64,000 bases of DNA from NCBI GenBank assembly GCA_038239345.1, contig JBBSEX010000002.1:438669-502668 (forward strand), read 5' to 3'. Below are positions 43,647 to 52,700 of the stretch, one piece after another (position 1 is the stretch's first letter; each line of letters opens with the position of its first letter). Both the position numbers and the translations under genes were made by a program. The notes below the pieces were generated by a model, which was not told where the DNA came from, did not search any database, and saw only the letters and a list, made by a program, of their open reading frames with translations. This DNA comes from JBBSEX01 sp038239345. Its GTDB lineage: Bacteria > Acidobacteriota > Terriglobia > Bryobacterales > Bryobacteraceae.

Positions 43647-46600
43647 TACTGACCTGTCTTTTCGATGTCGGGCCGGGCGTTTTGGGTGCTCCGGTGATAA
43701 TCGGGAAAGGCAGGACGTTTCGGCGATGGCGGGGGATTCTTCTCTAACTGAGAAATCGCGATGGAAACCGCCCGCTCCAGTTGAGGATCATGCCCCTCAT
43801 GCACATTCTTCGGATCCAGCTCGACTTCGACATCCGGTGAGACCCCGTGATTCTCGACATCCCACGATCCGGTTGGGCTAAAGAACGCAAAATTCGGCGA
43901 AGTCACGAAGCCGCCGTCCATGAGGGTGGGGTATTGGGAAATCCCCACAAGCCCGCCCCAGGTGCGTTTGCCGACGAGAGTACCAATCTTCGTCTCATGG
44001 AAGTAGTACGGCATCGCGTCGCCCCCGGAACCGGCGAATTCGTTGATGATCATAACCTTCGGACCTTGAATAGACCCCGCGGGCGTTTGGTACGTGGCGC
44101 CATAACGCGGCACCCAATAGCTGAGCAGCGGCCGGCGCAGGACATCGATGATATAGTCGGCGGCTTGGCCACCGCCGTTATACCGTTCATCCAATACCAG
44201 TCCGCGCTTGTCCGTCTGCGCGTAGAAATAGCGGTTAAAGCTGGTGAATCCGCCCGCGCCGGTATCGGGCATGTAGACATAGGCGAGTTTGCCGCCGCTG
44301 AGACGATCAACCGTTCGGCGGTTTTCCTCAATCCAGGCGAGATTGCGCAGCGGACGCTCATTTGGAACGGGCGTCACGGTGATCTCCCGGGAATTCGCCC
44401 CGGAGGGATCCGCCCCCACTTTCAGGACTACGCTCTTGCCGGATGTGCCTTCCAGAAGCCGCGAAACGTCGTCGGTGGCTGTGAGGTTCTCACCATTTAC
44501 CGCCAACAGGTAATCGCCGGCATTCACCTTGACGCCGGGTTGAACCAGCGGCGCGCGCAAGTCGGGATTCCAGCTCTCGCCGCTATATATTTTCTTGAAG
44601 CGGTAACGGCCGTTAGCGATTTCGTAATCGGCGCCCAGCAATCCGCCGGGGACAGCTTTCGGAGTGGGCATGGTTCCGCCGCCGCCACGCAAATGGCCGA
44701 CGGTGAATTCCCCAAGCATCTCCTGGAAGATATAGTTCAGATCGGCCCGCGAAGTCAGCGAATCGAGGTAAGGCTCATAGCGCTTCTCGGCGGCTACCGG
44801 ATCCACCCCGTGAAAATTCGGATCGTAGAAGTAGCTCCGTTCGATGCGCCAAACTTCGTGATACATCTGCTTCCACTCGGCTAGTGGATCCACTTTCACA
44901 TCCATCCCAGCCATTTTCAGAACACCCTCGCCTGGCTTGGCGAGCGCTGCAGCAGGCACGATGGCGAACTGCGGCTGACCGGGGGCGCCGGTCTGGATCA
45001 TCATCTTCTCGCCGTTTGCCGAAAGGTCGAAAGCGCGAACATCCTCGGCTACCTTCTCCAGCTTGCGCGTTTTCAGATCGAATTTTTGAATGATGCTCCC
45101 AGTGGCGAAACGTCCGCGTGAAGGTCCCTCGACAACATAAATCACGCCCGGCTTTCCGGTCAGAAGACCGAAGTAATCTCGCGCTGGAATCGGCAACGAA
45201 ACGATACGCCCGCCAATGTTATCCAGATCGACACGCGTCGGCTTGGGCGGCTTTACTTCCTTGACGGCATCTTTACTGGCGTCCTTCGCCGAGTCTTTGG
45301 GCGCATCTTTCGACACGTCCTTGGCCGAATCCTTGGCGGCATCTTTCGCGTCCGCTTTTTCCTCATCGCTTTGCGGCGCGACGGGCGAAGCGATGTCATT
45401 CGGCAAAACGGCGGCATACACGCTTCTGACGACATCGTGCAGATCGCTATTCATGTCCAGGCCGCTTGATGTCGCGCCGTAATTGGTGCTGGCTGCGAAA
45501 TAAAGGTATTGTCCGTCCTTGTCAAATACTGGAAAACGGGCGTCGCTCATCCCGTCGGTTACTTGCGTCGATTTGCCGCTATCGAGCGAGTATAAATAAA
45601 CCGCATGCAGGCGGTTTCCGAGAGAGTTCCCATAGGCAATCCATTTGGAATCGGGCGACCAATCGATATCCCCTAAAATCTCGTAAACCTCATCGGCCGC
45701 AATCTTTGTCATCTTGCCGGTTGCCAATTCCACCGACCAAAGATTTAGCTTGTTATCGCGGAAGGCGATCATCTTGTTATCGGGCGACCATACCGGATTG
45801 AAGTAATATGACGAACCGCCGGCCAGCGCGATCTTCTTCACTTCGCCGTTGCCACTTTGCGGACTCAAGTGTAAAGCGTATTCACCCGATTCATCGGAAA
45901 AGTAGGCGATTTTTTGGCCGTCGGGAGACCAGACGGGGTCGCGTTCCATCACCCCGGGCGTGTTCGTAAGATTGCGAACGTTGCCTTTCTCCGCGGGTAC
46001 GGTGAAGATTTCGCCGTGTGCTTCAAAAAGCGCGCGAGCGCCCGTGGCGGAGATGCCGGCTTTCTGAATATCCTTGCTGGCGTCCTTAAAATAAGGGCGC
46101 ACCTCCTGCATGTCGCCGTTGATTTGAATATCCAACTTGTTGGCTTTTGCGCTGGCTACATCGTAAATAAAGATGGATCCGAACTGCTCATAGACGATGC
46201 CGCCGGGTCCGGCACTAGCCGACTTGATGTCATAGCCGCTATTCTTCAGCACTTCGGAAATTGTCTTCTTCGCCGGATCGTAACGGAAAAGGGTTGCTGG
46301 CCCATTACGGTCGGAAAGGAAATAAATCTGTTCACCAATCCACATCGGATCGTAGTCGTTCGAGGCGTCGCGGGGGATCTTTACCGTCGTAAAATTTGTC
46401 ATGTCGGCTACCCAGAGAAAACTCGCGAGTCCACCGCGATAACGTTTCCAGGCGACGTAAGAATTGAACGGATTGGCACGCTGGCCACCATCGACTGGCG
46501 CGTAGACAAGGTGCCGGGCATCAGGCGAGTACGCCCCGGCGTGGGCCATCGGTAATGGCAGCGCCACGGGCGGACCACCTTCCGGTGAGACGGTGAACAG

Positions 46601-46999
46601 TTTGGTGTAGCGCGAGAAGCTATCGCGGCCGGAGCGGAAAATTATATTGCGGCCATCGGGCGTCCAACCAACCACACGATCGGCATCGGGGTGATACGTT
46701 AAGCGCTTCGGGTTCCCGCCGGTGGAGGCCACTAGAAACACATCGACGTTGCCGTCGTATTCACCGCTGAAGGCTACCCAGTTTCCATCCGGAGAAAACG
46801 CCGGTTCGGTTTCCACGCCGATTCCGGAGGTTAGCCGGATGGCGGCCCCTCCCGACCGGGGTACAGTCCAAAGATCGCCGGCGTAGGAAAAGACAACTTG
46901 CGTTTTGCTGAGCGCGGGCTTTTGCAGAATCTGGAGCTTCGGCACAGCCCCTAAGGCGACACCCGCGGAAAGAAATAGAACGATTGCGGCACACTTCAC
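43646..46999 (-). CDS. Secreted tricorn-like S41 protease
   Basis: This protein of about 1117 residues has the tricorn-protease layout: two beta-propellers of PD40-type repeats (AFSPDGNWVAFSGEYDGNVD, WSPDGQKIAYFSDESGE), a PDZ domain (VNAGDYLLAVNGENL) and an S41 catalytic part (MYHEVWRIERSYFYDPNFHG, VGHLRGGGG, NEFAGSGGDAMPYYF with the nucleophile Ser). It breaks peptides down outside the cytoplasm. GTG 46999 is chosen because GGAGG lies 6 bases upstream and MKCAAIVLFLSAGVALGA is a clean signal peptide; the TTG at 47020 would put the ribosome site inside the gene. A Lys/Asp/Ala repeat linker (AKDSAKDVSKDAPKD type) lies between propeller and PDZ parts. Confidence 0.93.
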   Translation of the reverse strand: MKCAAIVLFLSAGVALGAVPKLQILQKPALSKTQVVFSYAGDLWTVPRSGGAAIRLTSGIGVETEPAFSPDGNWVAFSGEYDGNVDVFLVASTGGNPKRLTYHPDADRVVGWTPDGRNIIFRSGRDSFSRYTKLFTVSPEGGPPVALPLPMAHAGAYSPDARHLVYAPVDGGQRANPFNSYVAWKRYRGGLASFLWVADMTNFTTVKIPRDASNDYDPMWIGEQIYFLSDRNGPATLFRYDPAKKTISEVLKNSGYDIKSASAGPGGIVYEQFGSIFIYDVASAKANKLDIQINGDMQEVRPYFKDASKDIQKAGISATGARALFEAHGEIFTVPAEKGNVRNLTNTPGVMERDPVWSPDGQKIAYFSDESGEYALHLSPQSGNGEVKKIALAGGSSYYFNPVWSPDNKMIAFRDNKLNLWSVELATGKMTKIAADEVYEILGDIDWSPDSKWIAYGNSLGNRLHAVYLYSLDSGKSTQVTDGMSDARFPVFDKDGQYLYFAASTNYGATSSGLDMNSDLHDVVRSVYAAVLPNDIASPVAPQSDEEKADAKDAAKDSAKDVSKDAPKDSAKDASKDAVKEVKPPKPTRVDLDNIGGRIVSLPIPARDYFGLLTGKPGVIYVVEGPSRGRFATGSIIQKFDLKTRKLEKVAEDVRAFDLSANGEKMMIQTGAPGQPQFAIVPAAALAKPGEGVLKMAGMDVKVDPLAEWKQMYHEVWRIERSYFYDPNFHGVDPVAAEKRYEPYLDSLTSRADLNYIFQEMLGEFTVGHLRGGGGTMPTPKAVPGGLLGADYEIANGRYRFKKIYSGESWNPDLRAPLVQPGVKVNAGDYLLAVNGENLTATDDVSRLLEGTSGKSVVLKVGADPSGANSREITVTPVPNERPLRNLAWIEENRRTVDRLSGGKLAYVYMPDTGAGGFTSFNRYFYAQTDKRGLVLDERYNGGGQAADYIIDVLRRPLLSYWVPRYGATYQTPAGSIQGPKVMIINEFAGSGGDAMPYYFHETKIGTLVGKRTWGGLVGISQYPTLMDGGFVTSPNFAFFSPTGSWDVENHGVSPDVEVELDPKNVHEGHDPQLERAVSIAISQLEKNPPPSPKRPAFPDYHRSTQNARPDIEKTGQ

Positions 47000-47050
47000 G
47001 GAAAACCTCCAAAAATACAATGTACCGTGAAGTGTACCGCTGAATTCCGT

Positions 47051-50000
47051 TTACCTTTCCGCTGATGGATTGCTAACCTGCGACTTGACCGCCTGCTCAG
47101 GATTGATCGTGATCTTCAGAATTCGCTGCGATCCATCTTCGGTTCGCACCGCGATGTGGAAGTCACCTAACATTCCCACCGGCGGCTGCCAATAAAAAAT
47201 CCCCGATTGGGAATCGAAACGCGAACCGATTGGCAGAGGCCGGCGTTCATCGCCCACCAGTTGATAAATGTCAGTCACGCGGCCGAAGTGAAGTTCGACC
47301 CGATCCATCTGCCCGATGGCGATCGCGCCGGAATGTATCGTCTCCATCTGGGCCGACGGATTCCAGCCGCGCCGGGCGAAGACTCCCGTGGTGGCCGGCG
47401 CCAAAGGATATTGGTTGATGCCCGAGAGGAAGGTTGCGCTGCGCCGGGCAAGAGTTGCCGTGGTGGCCGGCGCCAAAGGCGATTCGTTGCTGCCCGAGGA
47501 AGCCCCACCGTTGTTTTGCACATAGAACACCCGGCTACCGACACCTTGTAGATTGCCCACGTTGTCGCGCACCGTCCAACCGATGCTATGCAGCCCGTTC
47601 GTAAGTTGCGTTGTGTCGATGAAAGAGTAGCCCACCGCCTTACCTGTGTTCTTGTAATTGGGGAAAGCTGCGTCGATGTCGGAGCGCGGCTGCCCATAGG
47701 TGGGATGGCCAATGAAGGCGCCATCAATGGTCACCATTATGGTGGATCCGTCAAAGGGGATGGTATTCGGCTGCGGAGTTAAGGTCCATCCAAAGTTGAC
47801 GTACCGGGTTCCAGAGACGACCTCTCCCATGTTCGGAGTATCGATGGTGCCGAAAGGAAGAACGGAACGAAGGTTGTCGATGGTGACACTATGCGAGCCC
47901 AGTTCCACAACGACTCCCGCTTTATTAGTGGCGATCGCGTGAAAGCGATACGTTCCATTACCGCCGATTCCCGGCGTGCCGTTGTTATTTAGCGAGACGT
48001 TGCTGAGATACTGCAAGCCCCAACCGGCGCGATAGTTCAAAGGCTGATTTGGATAAGCGGTCTCCACATCCGGCCGTGCGCCGGCAAGAAAGAAAGCTTT
48101 TCCGACATACACCAATCCATGCGACGGACCGGGACCGTATTGAATGGACGCGGGATTATCATTCGGCACCGCATTTCGGTAAATAGAGACGTCGCTGACT
48201 TCCACGTCATCGAGTGCCCAGCCGGTTATAGCCAGGGCACCGGCGAGTCCAGTGGCGCCCTCGGACGGGGTGTCAATAACGCCGAAGGGTCCGCCGGGGG
48301 TGGACGAAGCCACTACGGTAGCGGTAATCGTTTGCGAGGAAACTCCGGAGGCGGCGACAGTAATGGTGGCGACCTGCGTAGAGTTCGCCGGCGTCGCGGG
48401 TCCATTTACTGTAATAGTGAAGCCGCCATTGCCGGTTCCAGCAGCGGGCGAAATGGTGACGAAGGCTTTATCGGAAGTGGCGGTCCAGTTTATAGTTCCA
48501 GTTGCCGAAACCGCGATCACTTGAGGATCGGTGACCAGATTCCCATTTTGCGAAACGCCAAAACGAACCGTCGAGCGGCTTAACGAAAGCGTGGCGGCGA
48601 TTCCCGCTTGCGTAATCGTGAACGTCTGGCCCGCGATAGTGACCGTACCCACACGCTGCGGTCCGGAATTTTGGGCGATCAAGATTGCAACCGAGCCTGG
48701 CCCTGAACCGGAAGATCCAGCGGTGACGTTAGCCCAAGTGGAATTGGAAACGGCGGTCCAAGCGCAACCGGCCGTAGTCTGAACGGCGACGCTGTCCGTG
48801 GTGGCCGCCGATCCATATGACTGGGCATTCGGCAAGATACCGTAAGCGCAACTTTGCGTGAGCAATCCAAAGACGGCGACGGTATTTGCAGTGCCGACGT
48901 AGACCTTGGCGTTGGCGATAGTCGGACTGCTGTACTTGACGTATCCGCTGATTCCGTCGCGAGCGTCATTCTGGCCGCTATTGTACAGTTCCGTGGCCAA
49001 ATTCGAAGAATCGTAGGCGTGCAGCTTTGGTGTATTTTCAATCGCCCAAACGATTCCGTTGGACGTACCGTTGGCCGAGACCGTGGGCGTGGATCCAGGA
49101 TAGGAATATTTGCCGAACGATTTAGAAGTCGGGGTGGACGTCACGGTTGCTCCCGAGATTCCGAATGCTTTTATATAATCTCCGGAGCCTGAAAAATACA
49201 GAGAGCCATTGAAATAAGCGGGGTTGCTGAAGAATGCTCCCACGGCGCCAATCAGCGGCTCAACGATTTGAGAATCGTTACCGGCATGGAATCCGCCAAG
49301 GTTATCGCGATCCAGCACATACACAGTGCCGGCTTTCCCGGCGGCAACAAGCAGATGCGGATGGGTGGTGCTGCCCACGCTATCGGGAAGCAGAATCGCT
49401 CCGCCCGAACCGAGGTCGGCGTCAGTATCGGAGAGACTTTGTTGATTGAACGGGGCAAAGTAACCGCTGACCGTCAGCTGATTCGCGGGATCCAATTTGA
49501 TAACGCTATCTCCATAATCGCGCCCCCCCGTGTTGGCATCGAACGTCCCATTTCCCGACACAATGTATATTTTCCCGGCGGCATCGGCGGCGGGGCCGAC
49601 TCCAGAATTCCAAAATGAAGCCTCCTTGCCATCGGGATTGGCGTTATAGACCGAGACCTTCGCCAAATCGTTGGCGCGATAGCCGATCAGCCAACCATGA
49701 TATGTATTCGCATCGCAATGGGAAGACCAGGCCGTGTACACAACGCCGTTGAGCAGAAGCAAACCCGGGCGTTGCTTATAAGTCTGAGGAACGAACGTAA
49801 CCGTTGTGCCATGATCGCCGGTGCCGGGTACCGCGGCCTGCACCACCACCGGAGTCAGTTTGTCGGCCCCGGTAGTGATGTCCAGTGCATGAACGCGATG
49901 CACAAACGATGTCGTGCTGCCACTAATTTCCTTGGTAGTTGCCACAAGGTACATCGTGTTGGTGGCGGGGTCGATCACGGGTGTGCTTGTGATGCCCAGC

Positions 50001-50428
50001 TCGGGCGTGATCTGTCCGCAGTTATAAGCATCGGCTTGTGACATTGGCACCACGTTCGGCGGGCTTATGAAGCTGCGCTGCCACAGAGGGTTGGCGTTCG
50101 CCCCGGCATTCGTATCCGCATCGAAGGCGTAAACTCCATCGTGCTCCGTTGCGATGAACACGACGTTATGAAGTCCTTTCCCGGCTATGTTCACGCTTGC
50201 CATGTAAAGCGGCTGAGCGTAAACCTGCCCGTCCACCGATTGGGAAAATAGTTTCCCAAACTGCGACGAATTGACGTTTTGATGGGTCAAGGTCGTCTCC
50301 GTCAGGTTCTGACCGGTACGGGCGTTATCGTTGTGATACGTCAACACGTTTTGAGCGAAAATGCTCTGCGCGAATAGCAAGGGTATGAGTTGCAGAAACG
50401 TTCTGAATGTATTGAGACGGGTAGACAT
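47051..50428 (-). CDS. Secreted quinoprotein-like beta-propeller with BACON and Ig-like domains
   Basis: This 1125-residue protein is exported by a signal peptide (LIPLLFAQSIFAQ). The first 530 residues form a PQQ-dehydrogenase-like propeller (LYMASVNIAGKGLHNVVFIA, later LVAAGKAGTVYVLDRDNLGG). A BACON-type domain follows (TTAGCAWTAVSNSTWANVTA), then an Ig-like domain and two related segments beginning GVIDTPSEGATG and GTIDTPNMGEVV. Near the C-terminus is a duplicated stretch (SPLAPATTATLARR and YPLAPATTGVFARR). No haem or dehydrogenase active site was identified, so surface binding is as likely as an enzymatic role. It is common in Solibacter-type genomes (recollection). Confidence 0.86.
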   Translation of the reverse strand: MSTRLNTFRTFLQLIPLLFAQSIFAQNVLTYHNDNARTGQNLTETTLTHQNVNSSQFGKLFSQSVDGQVYAQPLYMASVNIAGKGLHNVVFIATEHDGVYAFDADTNAGANANPLWQRSFISPPNVVPMSQADAYNCGQITPELGITSTPVIDPATNTMYLVATTKEISGSTTSFVHRVHALDITTGADKLTPVVVQAAVPGTGDHGTTVTFVPQTYKQRPGLLLLNGVVYTAWSSHCDANTYHGWLIGYRANDLAKVSVYNANPDGKEASFWNSGVGPAADAAGKIYIVSGNGTFDANTGGRDYGDSVIKLDPANQLTVSGYFAPFNQQSLSDTDADLGSGGAILLPDSVGSTTHPHLLVAAGKAGTVYVLDRDNLGGFHAGNDSQIVEPLIGAVGAFFSNPAYFNGSLYFSGSGDYIKAFGISGATVTSTPTSKSFGKYSYPGSTPTVSANGTSNGIVWAIENTPKLHAYDSSNLATELYNSGQNDARDGISGYVKYSSPTIANAKVYVGTANTVAVFGLLTQSCAYGILPNAQSYGSAATTDSVAVQTTAGCAWTAVSNSTWANVTAGSSGSGPGSVAILIAQNSGPQRVGTVTIAGQTFTITQAGIAATLSLSRSTVRFGVSQNGNLVTDPQVIAVSATGTINWTATSDKAFVTISPAAGTGNGGFTITVNGPATPANSTQVATITVAASGVSSQTITATVVASSTPGGPFGVIDTPSEGATGLAGALAITGWALDDVEVSDVSIYRNAVPNDNPASIQYGPGPSHGLVYVGKAFFLAGARPDVETAYPNQPLNYRAGWGLQYLSNVSLNNNGTPGIGGNGTYRFHAIATNKAGVVVELGSHSVTIDNLRSVLPFGTIDTPNMGEVVSGTRYVNFGWTLTPQPNTIPFDGSTIMVTIDGAFIGHPTYGQPRSDIDAAFPNYKNTGKAVGYSFIDTTQLTNGLHSIGWTVRDNVGNLQGVGSRVFYVQNNGGASSGSNESPLAPATTATLARRSATFLSGINQYPLAPATTGVFARRGWNPSAQMETIHSGAIAIGQMDRVELHFGRVTDIYQLVGDERRPLPIGSRFDSQSGIFYWQPPVGMLGDFHIAVRTEDGSQRILKITINPEQAVKSQVSNPSAER
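47385..47505 (-). repeat. In-frame tandem duplication
   Basis: Two near-identical copies of about 65 bases lie side by side. Both contain CCGTGGTGGCCGGCGCCAAAGG, shown here as its halves CCGTGGTGGCC and GGCGCCAAAGG, at about 47385-47408 and 47457-47480, followed by TTG-TGCCCGAG-type sequence. They encode the two PLAPATT units of the quinoprotein-like protein. Confidence 0.75.
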
Positions 50429-50549
50429 GATTCACCTCTTAGGGGACGCGGGGAGACGATTACGGCTATTTGATGCAAATAACGCCCAGACTATTTCGCA
50501 GTAAGTACGTATTTCTCGGAAAGATAGGTAATCTCCTCAGCGAAGTCCC

Positions 50550-51581
50550 TTACCGAAGCGGCCAAAGGTAGAGCTCGCCATCTTTCGAAGTGCCTGCAAG
50601 AGTCTGGTCATCCGGCGAAAAAGCTAGTGAATTGATCCCGTCGCGGTCAATTGTGCGTTGCTGGGCGCCGGATGCGACATCCCAGATTCGCACTACGGTG
50701 GACGCCGTAGCTAAGGCTAACCCGGAGTGCGAAAAGGAAAGCGTGGTGATGGAATTTTGTTCGCCGTGCTTCAATGATTTCCGCAACGTTCTCGTGGAGA
50801 CATCCCACAGACGAACCGTGGAATCATACCCGCCGCTGGCCGCGGTCAGCGCATCTGCGGTGATCGCGACCGCCAGAACACCCGCGGTATGGCCGATCAA
50901 AATCGCCGCCGGTGTCTCGCCGGTCAAATCCCAGAGCTTCACCTCATTCTCGTTAGACCCGGCGGTGATCATGATCCCTTCGGGCGACAAGGCACAAACC
51001 CCACTGACTCCCGCCACGATGCTCCTCTTCTCCGCGGCCGTCGCCAGATCCCACACGATCGCGTTGCCATCGATTTCGGTGAGAACCTCCTGCCCGTCGC
51101 CGGAGAATGCGATGGAATAAACCACATTTCCAGGAGCAGGCATGTCATGGAGAATGTCCTCAAACTTGCCACCGCGTTCTACCAGCACTCGGATCCGCGC
51201 GCCGCTTCCATCGTTCATGCCGATCGCAAGCCTTCGGTTATCTGGTGAAATCGCGATGCTGGTGACGGTGCAACAAGCGTCGGTTATTTGCTGTACAACT
51301 TTGCCCGACGCGGGGTGAAGCAGATAGATCGTTTTTTCATCTGCGATTGCGCCAACCAGCTTGCCATCAGGCGAAAACACGACCGAAGCCATCGAGGAAT
51401 GACCGCCGGAGAGTACCCGGCCATCCTGCGACGAACTGTTTTGCAGCGGAGAATTCGACCCGGCAATATTGGCGCGATGCTTCGGGAAGAAATACCACGT
51501 GGCGAGTCCGGCGATGGCCACGACAAGGACGATGGCCGCCGTCACCGGCATGATCGAGCTACGATCGCTAGAGACTCTCAA
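50550..51581 (-). CDS. Membrane-anchored WD40-repeat protein
   Basis: This 343-residue protein has one N-terminal transmembrane helix (TAAIVLVVAIAGLATWYFF), then about seven WD40 repeats (VVFSPDGKLVGAIADEKTIY, then VRLWDVSTRTLRKSL and LSFSHSGLALATASTVVRIW). It is a propeller scaffold facing the periplasm or outside. TTG 51581 is used because AGGGAG lies about 9 bases upstream; ATG 51551 would start directly before the helix. The seven-repeat ring closes with the C-terminal LYLWPL. No partner is known. Confidence 0.88.
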   Translation of the reverse strand: MRVSSDRSSIMPVTAAIVLVVAIAGLATWYFFPKHRANIAGSNSPLQNSSSQDGRVLSGGHSSMASVVFSPDGKLVGAIADEKTIYLLHPASGKVVQQITDACCTVTSIAISPDNRRLAIGMNDGSGARIRVLVERGGKFEDILHDMPAPGNVVYSIAFSGDGQEVLTEIDGNAIVWDLATAAEKRSIVAGVSGVCALSPEGIMITAGSNENEVKLWDLTGETPAAILIGHTAGVLAVAITADALTAASGGYDSTVRLWDVSTRTLRKSLKHGEQNSITTLSFSHSGLALATASTVVRIWDVASGAQQRTIDRDGINSLAFSPDDQTLAGTSKDGELYLWPLR

Positions 51582-51621
51582 GCGTCACCGCTCCCTGCGT
51601 TCATTGAATCATACAGCCGAT

Positions 51622-52338
51622 TTAGAGCAGGGTCGGCTCTAGATGAAGCTCCGGCACGACAGCGCGTGGATGAAGCCGAGCCACAGAGAGCACCACCTCA
51701 GCCACATCTTCAGGCCGAAGCGCTTTGGCAAGTATTTCCCGGCTAGGCTTGATTGGTCGATGATCCAGAATTTCAGTGTCCACGAGGCCTGGACAAATCA
51801 CGCAAGTTCTAATTCCATGTTGCTTTTCTTCATAGCGGATGGCGTGTGCCAGGGCGAGCATTCCTCGCTTGGAAGCTTGATAGGCCGCACCCGAGGCATC
51901 GGGCGTCAGACCGGAAACGGACGCAATGTAGATCAGGTGGCCGCTTCGCGCTTCCCGAATCTCCGGGAGCAAGGCTTGCGTGATGTAGTACGCGCCATTC
52001 AGGTTCACTTGAATCATCCGGTCCCATATTGGCGGAGTCAGGCGATTCAGCGCACGGTCGGGTGTATTCGTACCGGTAGCGAAAATCAGAATGTCGATGG
52101 AGCCGAGACGCGAACGAGTCTCCGCCGCGAGTTGCTGCATCGACGAGAGGCTGGCGGTATCGGCCACAAAAATCTCGATCCCCGGAAGTTCCGCCTGGAG
52201 AGCAAGCAGCCGTTCTTCGCGGCGGGCCGCCACCATTATCCGCGCTCCTTCACTAGCGAACAGAACTGCGGTCGCGCGTCCGATTCCGCTGGACCCGCCG
52301 ACGATCAGAACCTTCTGCCCTGCAATCGAAACTGCCAT
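51622..52338 (-). CDS. Short-chain dehydrogenase/reductase
   Basis: This protein of about 238 residues is a classical SDR. The NAD(P) motif is VGGSSGIGRA, the catalytic Ser lies in YIASVSGLTPDASGAA, and Tyr-x3-Lys is YQASK; the Asn of NLNGAYY completes the set. VAARREERL after the second strand suggests NADP preference. It is the fourth gene of a coupled operon: its start overlaps the stop of the 120-aa gene by one base (TAATG). It probably reduces or oxidises a sugar-like or amino alcohol intermediate made by the upstream enzymes (inference). Confidence 0.93.
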   Translation of the reverse strand: MAVSIAGQKVLIVGGSSGIGRATAVLFASEGARIMVAARREERLLALQAELPGIEIFVADTASLSSMQQLAAETRSRLGSIDILIFATGTNTPDRALNRLTPPIWDRMIQVNLNGAYYITQALLPEIREARSGHLIYIASVSGLTPDASGAAYQASKRGMLALAHAIRYEEKQHGIRTCVICPGLVDTEILDHRPIKPSREILAKALRPEDVAEVVLSVARLHPRAVVPELHLEPTLL

Positions 52339-52700
52339 TAATTTTCGATCAATCCTTCCGCCTGTAGATCTTTCAACAGATACCCCGAGGCATTCCTGGG
52401 ATAACCGAAGTCCCAAAAAGGATCGCCTCCACCGCTCTCCCACACACGCCGGTCGCAGCCCGTCAGCATCGCTTGGAATCGTGCATCGGACTCGTGAACC
52501 TCACCTTCCAATCCGACCAGGGCAATGACGCCGCGCAAGTCCAGATCGTTGCGATAGTTCTCCAAGCCGCGCCGGTATCCCTGCTCGACTTCCACGACAA
52601 ATTCCTTCCAACGGGAAATCAGACCGGGTCCACCGCTTTGCACAAAATATTCCGGATACCCGTTGTCATTGAGATAGTCGCGAATCTCTTCGTTTGTCAT
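52338..52700 (-). CDS. Conserved hypothetical protein in aminotransferase operon
   Basis: This 120-residue acidic protein has no family I can name. It starts with MTNEEIRDYLNDNGYPEYFV, has repeated aromatic residues (FWDFGYPRNASGYLLKD) and no signal peptide or membrane helix. Its start overlaps the Gfo/Idh gene stop by 4 bases and its stop overlaps the SDR start by one base, so it is translated with the pathway enzymes and probably serves the same process. It could be a small enzyme subunit or binding protein. Confidence 0.85.
   Translation of the reverse strand: MTNEEIRDYLNDNGYPEYFVQSGGPGLISRWKEFVVEVEQGYRRGLENYRNDLDLRGVIALVGLEGEVHESDARFQAMLTGCDRRVWESGGGDPFWDFGYPRNASGYLLKDLQAEGLIEN

Noticed and set aside
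43847..44884. Plus-strand open frame (345 codons) opposite the tricorn protease
   Set aside because: Composition is the mirror of the protease codons, with no recognisable domain; the protease on the other strand is clear.
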